Source: Salibacter halophilus (lineage in GTDB: Bacteria; Bacteroidota; Bacteroidia; Flavobacteriales_G; Salibacteraceae). From it: DNA of 64,000 nt. The DNA is taken from contig NZ_WACR01000001.1 in assembly GCF_008806325.1 (NCBI RefSeq), positions 372,001 to 436,000 of the forward strand, read 5' to 3'. The notes under the pieces were generated by a model that saw only the letters and a program-made list of their open reading frames with translations, was not told the origin of the DNA and did not search any database. A program made the translations under genes and the position numbers. Shown piece after piece: positions 43,601 to 51,884 of the stretch. Positions within the stretch are counted from its first letter, which is position 1. Each line of letters opens with the position of its first letter.

Positions 43601-44370
43601 TGCCATTTGCTCAGTTGAAAGATATTCGGTTGCACTATCAGTGGGTCAACGAAAACGCAAGTGGTCCCATTATCGTGTTTCTCCACGAAGCTCTCGGTAG
43701 TATTGGCCAGTGGAAAGATTTCCCCGAACTCTTATGTAGAGCCACAAATTGCCGGGGCTTAATCTACGAGCGACAGGGACACGGAAAATCGACAGGTTTG
43801 ACTTCGGTCAGAACCCCAAACTACATGCACGATTACGCATGGCAAGAACTACCTGAACTCCTCAACGCACTTGAAATCGAAGAAAAAGTGCATCTATTTG
43901 GTCACAGTGACGGAGGAAGTATCGCGTTATTATTTTCAGCTAAACATCCTGAAAAAGTTAATAAAGTAATCACCGAAGCGGCTCATGTTATTGTGGAAGA
44001 TGTTACGCTCAACGGGATAAAACCAGTAAGAGAACACTTTCTTTCAGATCCAGTCTTCAAAGAAAAACTGGCCCGCTATCACTTTGACAATACTGAATCC
44101 ATTTTCCTTGCATGGTGTGATACCTGGCTATCTCCTGATTTCAGAAATTGGGATATCACTCAAGAAATAAAATCGATACAAGCTACCCTTCTCTCCTTTC
44201 AGGGATCTGATGATGAATACGGAACCCACGAACAGTTAGATCTGATTAAAAAATCAGTCGGTCAAAACGCATTAGTTAAAGAGATCGCTGGTTGTAAGCA
44301 TATTCCTCACCTTGAGAAAAAGGAAGAAGTACTCGAATTATCTCACGATTTCTTAGTTGGATCAATCTGA
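43600..44370 (+). CDS. Alpha/beta hydrolase
   Basis: A 256-residue hydrolase with the nucleophile elbow GHSDGG near residue 103, the oxyanion segment FLHEALGS, the acid in SFQGSDDEYGT and the His in CKHIPHLEKKEEV. No signal peptide. The start codon shares one base with the stop of the upstream E1 gene, so the two are probably coupled. The substrate cannot be assigned. Confidence 0.88.
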   Translation: MPFAQLKDIRLHYQWVNENASGPIIVFLHEALGSIGQWKDFPELLCRATNCRGLIYERQGHGKSTGLTSVRTPNYMHDYAWQELPELLNALEIEEKVHLFGHSDGGSIALLFSAKHPEKVNKVITEAAHVIVEDVTLNGIKPVREHFLSDPVFKEKLARYHFDNTESIFLAWCDTWLSPDFRNWDITQEIKSIQATLLSFQGSDDEYGTHEQLDLIKKSVGQNALVKEIAGCKHIPHLEKKEEVLELSHDFLVGSI

Positions 44371-44423
44371 ATTCTGAAAAACTTCGTTCATTCAAAACCC
44401 AACATTCATCATAACATAATTAA

Positions 44424-45071
44424 TCATTCAGCCTTCACAAAAGCATTGGTTTGCTTTTCAGTTCCGATAGTCGTTTCGGGGCCGTGACCACAGTAAACTT
44501 TATAATCATCTGGCAGTTTGTACATTTTTTCCTGAATACTCTTTTTCAAAGTGTCGAAGTCTCCACCGGGTAAGTCGGTTCGTCCAATACTTCCGGCAAA
44601 TAGTACGTCACCATTGATAACACTTTTACTCTCGTGATGAACTAACGCTATGTGACCGGGAGCATGACCGGGAACGAAAAGCACTTCCAGGCTCTGACCG
44701 CCAAATGAAATAACATCACCTTCCTCCCAAAAAACCTGAGGTGCCGGAGAAGACTTATACCCACCAAATCCGTACATATTTGCGCTCGGTTCAGCCATTT
44801 GATAAGTTGGTAATCCTGCTTTATGTCCCTCAACTTTAAGATTGTACTTTTTTGCTACAAATTGATTTCCAAGAATGTGATCGAGATGGAAGTGCGTGTT
44901 GATGAGTTTTACGGGTTTCAGATTTTTTGATTCGATAAATGCAACCAATTCCTCCTCTTCAAACGTTTCATAACAACCGGGATCAATGATTACAGCTTCC
45001 TGAGAATCATCGTATAACACATATGTGTTTTCCTGAAACGGATTAAACGTAAACTTTTGTATCTTCAGCAT
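44424..45071 (-). CDS. MBL-fold metallo-hydrolase, glyoxalase II-like
   Basis: A 215-residue zinc hydrolase. The metal motif THFHLDH is at residues 59-65. Further ligands are the His in VPGHAPGHIALV and Asp in INGDVLFAGSIGRTDLPGGD, and a final His in YCGHGPETTIGTEK. This is the small glyoxalase II-like group (YcbL type) without the C-terminal substrate domain. It converges with the alpha/beta hydrolase gene and is transcribed alone. One copy of the repeated word (44690-44699) is read Gly-Gln-Ser. Confidence 0.92.
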   Translation of the reverse strand: MLKIQKFTFNPFQENTYVLYDDSQEAVIIDPGCYETFEEEELVAFIESKNLKPVKLINTHFHLDHILGNQFVAKKYNLKVEGHKAGLPTYQMAEPSANMYGFGGYKSSPAPQVFWEEGDVISFGGQSLEVLFVPGHAPGHIALVHHESKSVINGDVLFAGSIGRTDLPGGDFDTLKKSIQEKMYKLPDDYKVYCGHGPETTIGTEKQTNAFVKAE

Positions 45072-45132
45072 CTTAAATTGTTAAGGATTCAACAATAGTT
45101 TACAGCCAAAAATGTTATTGTATTATAGTTTG

Positions 45133-45140
45133 TATTTTTG
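45133..45140 (+). promoter_or_regulatory. Promoter -7 element of the large outer-membrane protein gene
   Basis: TATTTTTG fits TAnnTTTG and ends 18 bases before the proposed TTG start. It lies in an 87-bp gap shared with the divergent MBL-fold gene. Confidence 0.55.
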
Positions 45141-45158
45141 GCTTTCAACTAAAAAATA

Positions 45159-48100
45159 TTGATCGACAAAACTAACATATACCTGACGAAGGGACTGTTT
45201 ATTCTCTCGATTATCTCCCTCATGTTATTTACTGCCACCCCCTCAAGTGGGCAGTTTTACAGAGGTAGCTACCAAACGTTTGGAAAAAACAGAGTCCAGT
45301 ATGACCCCAAACAATGGGAGCACATTGACTTTGAGCATTTCAATGTTTACTTCTACGGAGCTGGTCGAAATCTGGCAGTTTACTCTTCACAAAGTGCCAA
45401 ACGAAATCTCAAGCAATTAGAAAGCTTTTTCGATTACCGCCTGCAGGGCAAAGTTTACATGCTTGTATTCAACAATCTTCAGGAGTTTAGAGCCAGCAAC
45501 ATAGGGCTAGAACACTCTGAAGAGCAGAACATTGGCGGTAAAATTCAAATTCAGGGAAATAAAATATTTGTTTACTACGATGGCGATCACTCGCATTTAG
45601 ACAGGCAAATCAGAGAAAATATTGCACGTGTCCTCTTCTTCCAGATGGGCTACGGACAGGACTGGAAAGAAGTAATCAAAAACTCTGCTCTACTCACCAT
45701 TCCAGACTGGTACTCTGAAGGACTCGTTTCCTACGCAGCAAGCCCGTGGAATGTTGAAGTTGACGATCGTATTCGCGACATCATCCTCAATGAAGAGTTT
45801 GAAAAGTTCAACCACAGGACAGGTGAAGCTGCTGAAAATATAGGTCACGCCATGTGGCACTACATCGCTCAAATCTACGGTGAAGACGTGATTCCAAACA
45901 TTGTGTACATGTCCAAGATCAGTAGAAATATTGAAAACGGATTTCTTTATGTGCTGGGCGTACCGCTTGAAACGCTGATTAAAGAAGCAAGAGCATATTA
46001 CCAGCAGCGTTACGATTACGATGAAAAAGTAAGAACACTTCCACGGTCAGAACCGCTCGACATCAAGAGCCGGAAGAACAGAATTTACCAGAAATTCACT
46101 ACAAATAAGTCTGGTGATATGGCCGCTTATGTGACAAATGAAGCTGGTCAACAACGCGTTTATCTTTATGACATCAAAAATGACAAGCGCAAAAAAATAC
46201 TCAAAATCGGTCATCGCCTCGATCGGGTTCCTGAGCTCACATACCCGTTGATTGAGTGGCACCCAACTGAAAATATCTTAACCACTATTTACCGCAAAAA
46301 AGGCGAGATCATACTGGGGATGTACGATGTTGATGAAAAAGAGTGGGACAAACGCGAATTGAGACAGCTCGATAAAGTGCTATCATTCAATTATTCTCCA
46401 TCTGGAAAAGAACTCGTTTTTTCAGCAGTGAGTGAGGCTCAAACTGACCTCTACCTATACAAAATGCTTACTCAAAGCCAGGTAAGACTCACGAATGATT
46501 TATTTGCAGACTTAGAACCGAGTTTCACAGCAGACTCATCTGGAATTGTTTTTACCTCTAACAGACCAACCGATACCATTGGTAGTATTAGAGGCAAAAA
46601 GGAAAGACGCATTGAAAATGTCCAAATCATGCCTACCTACGACATTTTCCGATACGACTACCAAACTGAGAGCGAGGTTCTGACCAGAATCACTGAAACC
46701 CCGCAATTTAGTGAAGAACAACCTTACTCTACTAAAGAAGGCAAATACATTTATCTGAGCCCGAAGAGCGGAATTATGAACCGTTACATTGCCTCGAGAG
46801 ATAGCGCCATAAGCCGAATTGACACCACCATCCACTACCGCTATTTCACTAAGTCGAAACCGCTTACAAACTACAAGCGGAATATCATTCATCACGATAT
46901 AAACCCTGAGGCCAATCAGGTGCTCGATTTGATTCAGTATGAGAATAAATATAGATTTTATATCACTCCGCTTGAAAACTTATCGACTTTGAATGAGTTG
47001 AAAGGATCTGCATTCAATGAGGAAAATAATCAAGAACAAAAAGACGAAGAACTCCCCGAAAGAATTGTCGTTCAAAAAGTTGAAGTGGTTGAAAAGGAAG
47101 AAGAAAAAGAGCGAGAAGTTGACATCGACAATTACCGTTTTGAATCAGATAATGAGCAGAAACCCCAAAAAGGATCTGACACAACACAAACAAAGGTTGC
47201 TGATAATGGACGAGAGCCACTGAAAAATTCGCGATTCATCGAGCTCAAGAAAGCTCCTACTCCACGCAACGGAAGTGGAAAACCGGGAGATTCTATCAAA
47301 ATACCTATCGCAGAAATTTACCGTCCGGCTTTTTTAGCGAATGATCTTACTATCCAATTAGACTGGAATTTTGCGAATAACCTGTATCAACGATTCAATG
47401 GCGGCCCTTACATCGCACCGGGATTGGGAACCGTGGCTAAGACAAACGTAATCGACCTCATGGAGGATTACATTTTTGAGGGCGGAATGCGCTATGCGAT
47501 CAATGGTAATAACACCGAGTTTTTTGCAAGCTTTGCCAACAGAAGAAAACGCCTCGATAAAGAGCTATTGCTACAAAGACAAACGACCACTCAGGAAGTA
47601 CAGGCTTTCACACTTCAAAAAACTATTATCCACAAAGCAAGCGTAATTGGCAAATACCCATTTAGTGAAGTGGCCGGCTTAAAAGGAACTGTGAGTTACC
47701 GTAATGATCAAAATGTAATTCAGGCTACTGATGCCAACTCATTGAGAGAAGAAGATCAATATGATCACTGGGGTGGATTAAAACTCGAGTATATCTATGA
47801 CAACACGCGCCCACTTGGACTCAACCTCATGCAGGGTACTCGATTAAAGGTGTTTGGTGAAATGTACAATGAGTTCTCTGCTGATCAGGGAGATTTTTAT
47901 GTCGTGGGAACAGATATTCGCCACTATATCAAGATTCACAGAAACCTCATCTGGGCGAATCGACTGAGCGGTAGCACCTCATTTGGAAGTAGAAAACTCG
48001 TGTATTACATGGGTTCAATCAACAACTGGATCAGTGGTGAGGACATGTTCAACTTCAATAACAATGTAGCGCGCAACCAGGGATATTACTTCCAAACCAT

Positions 48101-48509
48101 CGCTACACCAATGCGCGGTTTCATTCAGAACGCGAGAAATGGTAACAGCTTTGCTTTATTGAACTCAGAAATCCGCTGGCCTATTTTCCAATATCTGATC
48201 AGCAAACCTATCAAATCTGACTTCCTCAAAAACTTCCAGATTACCGGTTTTGGAGATTTGGGAACAGCCTGGACAGGAACTGATCCATACAGCGATGAAA
48301 ACGCCTTTAACACCAGAGAAGTCACAAATGGAGGTTCTTCTGTAACAGTGAAACTCAAAAATCAAATCGATCCATTGATTGGCGGACTCGGTTTTGGGTT
48401 GCGTACAAAGGCACTCGGCTACTTCATCAAAATGGATTATGCATGGGGAGTTGAAAACGGACAACTCAAAGATCCAAGGCCTTTCTTCTCGCTTGGGTTA
48501 GACTTTTAA
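45159..48509 (+). CDS. Large outer-membrane protein with TolB-like propeller and barrel
   Basis: A 1116-residue exported protein starting at a TTG codon; the next in-frame ATG would cut the signal peptide (LTKGLFILSIISLMLFTATPSSGQ). The N-terminal third includes WYSEGLVSYAASPWN, which resembles metallopeptidase-like domains of the phylum without a clear HExxH. Residues about 310-500 carry TolB-type WD40-like repeats (DLYLYKMLTQSQVRLTNDLFADLEPSFTADSSGIVFTSNR). A charged linker follows (about 620-700). The last 330 residues alternate like a beta-barrel and end in FFSLGLDF. The role is unknown; a surface transport or assembly function is a guess. Confidence 0.85.
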   Translation: MIDKTNIYLTKGLFILSIISLMLFTATPSSGQFYRGSYQTFGKNRVQYDPKQWEHIDFEHFNVYFYGAGRNLAVYSSQSAKRNLKQLESFFDYRLQGKVYMLVFNNLQEFRASNIGLEHSEEQNIGGKIQIQGNKIFVYYDGDHSHLDRQIRENIARVLFFQMGYGQDWKEVIKNSALLTIPDWYSEGLVSYAASPWNVEVDDRIRDIILNEEFEKFNHRTGEAAENIGHAMWHYIAQIYGEDVIPNIVYMSKISRNIENGFLYVLGVPLETLIKEARAYYQQRYDYDEKVRTLPRSEPLDIKSRKNRIYQKFTTNKSGDMAAYVTNEAGQQRVYLYDIKNDKRKKILKIGHRLDRVPELTYPLIEWHPTENILTTIYRKKGEIILGMYDVDEKEWDKRELRQLDKVLSFNYSPSGKELVFSAVSEAQTDLYLYKMLTQSQVRLTNDLFADLEPSFTADSSGIVFTSNRPTDTIGSIRGKKERRIENVQIMPTYDIFRYDYQTESEVLTRITETPQFSEEQPYSTKEGKYIYLSPKSGIMNRYIASRDSAISRIDTTIHYRYFTKSKPLTNYKRNIIHHDINPEANQVLDLIQYENKYRFYITPLENLSTLNELKGSAFNEENNQEQKDEELPERIVVQKVEVVEKEEEKEREVDIDNYRFESDNEQKPQKGSDTTQTKVADNGREPLKNSRFIELKKAPTPRNGSGKPGDSIKIPIAEIYRPAFLANDLTIQLDWNFANNLYQRFNGGPYIAPGLGTVAKTNVIDLMEDYIFEGGMRYAINGNNTEFFASFANRRKRLDKELLLQRQTTTQEVQAFTLQKTIIHKASVIGKYPFSEVAGLKGTVSYRNDQNVIQATDANSLREEDQYDHWGGLKLEYIYDNTRPLGLNLMQGTRLKVFGEMYNEFSADQGDFYVVGTDIRHYIKIHRNLIWANRLSGSTSFGSRKLVYYMGSINNWISGEDMFNFNNNVARNQGYYFQTIATPMRGFIQNARNGNSFALLNSEIRWPIFQYLISKPIKSDFLKNFQITGFGDLGTAWTGTDPYSDENAFNTREVTNGGSSVTVKLKNQIDPLIGGLGFGLRTKALGYFIKMDYAWGVENGQLKDPRPFFSLGLDF

Positions 48510-48514
48510 ATACA

Positions 48515-48886
48515 ATGAAAGTGACAGAAATCATCATCTTTATCGCCATTGGTTTGGCTGCCGGAATGCTCAGTGGAATGTTTGGAGTTGGCGGAGGAAT
48601 CATCATCGTTCCGGCTCTCGTTTTCTTTGCCGGCATGTCACAGCACACAGCACAGGGAACTAGCCTTGGACTCATGTTATTCCCAATCGGGATACTTGCA
48701 GCTTGGAATTATTACAAGGCCGGTCACCTCGATATCAAAGCGGGATTGTTGATTGCAGCAGCTTTTGTAATTGGCGGATACCTGGGCTCAAAATTGTCGC
48801 TCACCATAAATCAGTTAACTTTGAAACGTATTTTTGGAGCTCTGATGCTTATCGTAGCAATCAGGCTCATTTTCTTTTCAAAGTAG
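48515..48886 (+). CDS. Half-size TauE/SafE membrane protein
   Basis: A 123-residue membrane protein with four hydrophobic helices. The first has the TauE/SafE signature GLAAGMLSGMFGVGGGIIIVPAL. Full members of this anion exporter family have two such halves and about 250 residues. This gene holds a single half and no second half follows, so it would have to work as a homodimer or with another half. It fits tightly between its neighbours (5 bp and 1 bp), so it does not look like a broken gene. Confidence 0.88.
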   Translation: MKVTEIIIFIAIGLAAGMLSGMFGVGGGIIIVPALVFFAGMSQHTAQGTSLGLMLFPIGILAAWNYYKAGHLDIKAGLLIAAAFVIGGYLGSKLSLTINQLTLKRIFGALMLIVAIRLIFFSK

Positions 48887-48887
48887 C

Positions 48888-50075
48888 ATGACCGATATCA
48901 AAAATAAAATTGAAAAGCTCGTTGGTCAGAACCTGAACAAGGTACTGGAGATCAGACGTCACATTCACCAACATCCTGAGCTTTCGTTCAAAGAGTTTGA
49001 AACATCGGCTTACATCAAGTCAATTCTCGATGAGCTCGAAATTTCCTACGCTGATAATTGGGTTAAAACCGGAATTGTAGCAGAAATACAGGGTGAGAAA
49101 CCGGGGCCAACAATCGCACTGCGAGCTGATATTGACGCATTACCGATAGATGAAAAGACAGATCTCCCGTTTAAATCTGAAAAGGAAGGCATCATGCACG
49201 CTTGCGGACACGATGTGCACTCAAGCTCGCTGATTGGGGTTCTGACCGTGATCAACGAATTGAAAAGTGAGTTTGCCGGAAAAGTGATTTTCATTTTTCA
49301 ACCGGGAGAAGAAGAAATTCCGGGTGGTGCTTCATTGATGATTAAAGAGGGTCTGCTCGAAAAATTTAAACCCAAATCAATTGTAGCTCAACATACCTTC
49401 CCCGATTTACCTGCAGGAAAAGTGGGTTTTTTCCCGGGAACTTACATGGCATCAAACGATGAGCTTCATGTAACGGTAAAAGGAAAAGGCGGGCACGGAG
49501 CAATGCCGCACAAAACAGTGGATACGGTTTTGATGAGCGCCCATTTAATCACTTCACTCCAACAGGTAATCAGCAGATCGAAAGATCCATTTACTCCGGC
49601 TGTACTCACTTTCGGTAGAATTGAAGGATTGGGAGCTACCAATGTCATTCCCAATGAAGTTCATTTGCAGGGTACATTCAGAACCATGGATGAAGCTTAC
49701 CGTGAAAAGGCACATGAGCGAATGCTCGCCATAGCTAACGGGATTGCCGAAGGAATGGGCGGCTCGATCGATTTTAAGATAAGACGCGGTTACCCCAATG
49801 TGCACAACGATGAGGATTTGACCGAAAAATGCATGAATTGGGCACGTGAATATTTGGGTGATGAGAACGTAATCAACCTTGAGCAAAGAATGACCTCAGA
49901 GGATTTTGCATTCTACAGCCAGGAGATTCCAGGCTGTTTTTACCGACTTGGAACCGGATTTAATAACCGCGAAAACTTTGGTCTTCACCATCCAAAATAT
50001 GAGGTAAATGAAGATGCATTGAAAACAGGAATTGAATTAATGTCGTATTTAACTATAAAACAATTGGAGCAATGA
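48888..50075 (+). CDS. M20 family amidohydrolase (peptidase M20D)
   Basis: A 395-residue metal-dependent amidohydrolase of the IAA-amino acid hydrolase / N-acyl amino acid hydrolase group. Motifs are RADIDALPIDEKT, the metal pair in MHACGHDVHSSSLIG, the QPGEEEIPGGASLMI glutamates and the C-terminal HHPKYEVNEDAL. It is probably cytoplasmic. It overlaps the following lipoprotein gene by 4 bp. Confidence 0.93.
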   Translation: MTDIKNKIEKLVGQNLNKVLEIRRHIHQHPELSFKEFETSAYIKSILDELEISYADNWVKTGIVAEIQGEKPGPTIALRADIDALPIDEKTDLPFKSEKEGIMHACGHDVHSSSLIGVLTVINELKSEFAGKVIFIFQPGEEEIPGGASLMIKEGLLEKFKPKSIVAQHTFPDLPAGKVGFFPGTYMASNDELHVTVKGKGGHGAMPHKTVDTVLMSAHLITSLQQVISRSKDPFTPAVLTFGRIEGLGATNVIPNEVHLQGTFRTMDEAYREKAHERMLAIANGIAEGMGGSIDFKIRRGYPNVHNDEDLTEKCMNWAREYLGDENVINLEQRMTSEDFAFYSQEIPGCFYRLGTGFNNRENFGLHHPKYEVNEDALKTGIELMSYLTIKQLEQ

Positions 50076-50506
50076 AGAAGATAATTACCGGAGTAGCCAT
50101 ACTGGCATTAGCTGCTTGTGGCAACAGTTCCAGCAAGAAAAATGATGAAAATCAGGGAGAGCGCAAAAAGCTCATGGAAGATGTAATGGCTTTGCACGAT
50201 AAGTATATGCCACAGATGGATAGCCTCAAAAACCTGAACAACCGTTTAGGTACACAGCTCGATTCTGTTGTGAAAGATTCTGCCATGACAATCGAATTTG
50301 AAAACGCCCGCACGCAACTGGAAAATGCATCTGAAGGTATGATGGATTGGATGCGTAATTTTGAAAAGCCAGCAGATTCTGTCAAAAAAGAAGAAGCTAT
50401 CAACTACCTCAATGATCAAAAGCAACTGATGGAAAATGTAGGTGTCGAAATGGAAAAATCGATGCATCGGGCAGACTCGTTGTTGAACCTTTCAAAGAAG
50501 AAGTAA
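50072..50506 (+). CDS. Hypothetical helical lipoprotein
   Basis: A 144-residue protein with a lipobox (ILALAAC). The mature part is charged, almost entirely helical and probably a coiled coil (MEDVMALHDKYMPQMDSLKNL; quoted only in part). I recognise no family beyond a resemblance to small Bacteroidota viral A-type-inclusion-like lipoproteins. It is coupled to the amidohydrolase and lies 4 bp before the SCO1 gene. Confidence 0.78.
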   Translation: MKKIITGVAILALAACGNSSSKKNDENQGERKKLMEDVMALHDKYMPQMDSLKNLNNRLGTQLDSVVKDSAMTIEFENARTQLENASEGMMDWMRNFEKPADSVKKEEAINYLNDQKQLMENVGVEMEKSMHRADSLLNLSKKK

Positions 50507-50510
50507 TTAG

Positions 50511-51149
50511 ATGAACTTGAAGTGGAGTGTTGTGGTTATTGCGCTCATTGCATCAGTTAGTTGCATGCGCAATGCCGAGAAGAAGGAGCTTCCTGTTTTG
50601 GGAGCGAAAGATGTAGTTAAGCAGGATGAAAACGGGGAGAATTACATCGATACGGTTTACGCCCAAATCGATGACTTTTCTTTTACTGATCAGGACAGTA
50701 ACACGGTAACGGGAGATTACTATGATGGTAAAGTGAGAGTGGTAGATTTCTTTTTCACATCATGCCCCACCATTTGCCCAAAAATGAAAAAGCAGATGCT
50801 CAGAGCTTATGAGGAGTTTGAGGGAAATGAAAACGTCAAGTTTTTATCCCACTCTATTGACACTCGCCACGACTCGGTGCCGGTTCTGAATGATTATGCA
50901 ACTAAGCTTGGCATTGAAGCAAATCGGTGGAAAATGGTAACCGGTCCCGAAGAAGATATTTACAGCATTGCTGACGAATATCTCGTGAGTGCGGCTGAGG
51001 ACTCGACTGCACCGGGAGGCTATGTTCACAGTGGCGCTTTTGTTCTTATCGATCAGAACCACCAGATCAGAGGCTATTACGATGGAACGCTTCCAAAAGA
51101 CGTGGACCAAATGATGGTTGATATTAAATCACTCCTCGAGGAAGAATGA
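50511..51149 (+). CDS. SCO1/SenC family copper chaperone lipoprotein
   Basis: A 212-residue thioredoxin-fold lipoprotein (lipobox Cys18, SVSC). The copper-binding motif is FFFTSCPTICPKM with Cys85 and Cys89, and the third ligand His lies in GGYVHSGAFVLIDQ. SCO proteins load the CuA centre of cytochrome c oxidase. It is followed, with a 4-bp overlap, by a small cytochrome c, which supports a respiratory role. Confidence 0.93.
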   Translation: MNLKWSVVVIALIASVSCMRNAEKKELPVLGAKDVVKQDENGENYIDTVYAQIDDFSFTDQDSNTVTGDYYDGKVRVVDFFFTSCPTICPKMKKQMLRAYEEFEGNENVKFLSHSIDTRHDSVPVLNDYATKLGIEANRWKMVTGPEEDIYSIADEYLVSAAEDSTAPGGYVHSGAFVLIDQNHQIRGYYDGTLPKDVDQMMVDIKSLLEEE

Positions 51150-51565
51150 AGGTTAGAATTCTCATTATCGGACTAATAGGCTTTGGGCTTGTGATCGTTT
51201 TGTTAGCTCGCGGTTGTGAGTCACCCGCTAATAAAGGAGAGGCTTTGTACTTATCAAAATGTGCAAACTGTCACGGTGATGAGGGAAAGGGATTTTCCAT
51301 TTACCCACCTTTGGCCAACTCAAATTATCTGGTGAAAAACAAAGATGATTTTGCCTGTATTGTGTACTACGGTATTGAAGGTGAAATAACAGTAAACGGA
51401 CAAAAATACAGTCAGCGGATGTTGGGAGATCCAACACTCTCAGCAACTCAAATTGCTAACTTGATGAATTACGTTTACGGTAAATGGGGAAAAGATAAAA
51501 CTGAAGTGAATAGTGAAGATGTTGAAAGAAGACTCAATAACTGTGAAAGTAAACTCGTAAAATGA
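51146..51565 (+). CDS. Membrane-anchored monohaem cytochrome c
   Basis: A 139-residue class I cytochrome c. An N-terminal hydrophobic helix (ILIIGLIGFGLVIVLLARG) anchors it. The haem site CANCH is at residues 39-43 and the likely axial Met is in YSQRMLG. It overlaps the SCO1 gene by 4 bp. It probably carries electrons to a terminal oxidase that is not in the window. Confidence 0.92.
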   Translation: MKVRILIIGLIGFGLVIVLLARGCESPANKGEALYLSKCANCHGDEGKGFSIYPPLANSNYLVKNKDDFACIVYYGIEGEITVNGQKYSQRMLGDPTLSATQIANLMNYVYGKWGKDKTEVNSEDVERRLNNCESKLVK

Positions 51566-51611
51566 TCAATTTACAATCTACAACCAGACTTTCGTAAAGA
51601 ACATTTTTTCC

Positions 51612-51619
51612 TATTTTTG
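51612..51619 (+). promoter_or_regulatory. Promoter -7 element of the small membrane protein
   Basis: TATTTTTG fits TAnnTTTG and ends 18 bases before the ATG at 51638. The 17 bases from 51612 are identical to those from 29521, upstream of the prolyl oligopeptidase gene. Confidence 0.55.
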
Positions 51620-51637
51620 AAACCAAACAAAAGAATC

Positions 51638-51796
51638 ATGAGCGGACACGATACACATAACGAAGAAACCGAAAAAAAATCAATACTTAGTCAAATGTTT
51701 GATGAGTCAATTGCAGGTGGAGCAATGTTTTACAGCATCCTCGCTGTTGTATTGATGATACTCATCCTCACCGGAGTAATCCCGATGTTGTACTAA
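51638..51796 (+). CDS. Small single-helix membrane protein (52 residues)
   Basis: A 52-residue open frame with its own promoter and terminator. The first half is polar (MSGHDTHNEETEKKSILSQM). The second half is one strong membrane helix (AGGAMFYSILAVVLMILILTGVIPM). I do not recognise a family. It lies just after the SCO1 and cytochrome c genes and could be a small oxidase-associated subunit, which is inference. Promoter, clean start and terminator spacing make it likely to be a real gene. Confidence 0.75.
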   Translation: MSGHDTHNEETEKKSILSQMFDESIAGGAMFYSILAVVLMILILTGVIPMLY

Positions 51797-51817
51797 TAAT
51801 AACATTTTGAAAGAATA

Positions 51818-51858
51818 AAACCCCGATGGATTCAATATCTATCGGGGTTTCTTTTTTT
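51818..51858 (+). terminator. Intrinsic terminator after the small membrane protein
   Basis: AAACCCCGAT (51818-51827) pairs perfectly with ATCGGGGTTT (51841-51850), followed by a T run. It also separates this unit from the convergent pheT gene. Confidence 0.93.
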
Positions 51859-51884
51859 ATCGTAATTGTGACTTTTAAGGTTTA

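Noticed and set aside
45099-45115. Promoter for the MBL-fold hydrolase (CATTTTTG on the minus strand)
   Set aside because: The first base of the -7 element does not fit and no -33 element is placed correctly, so I do not list it.
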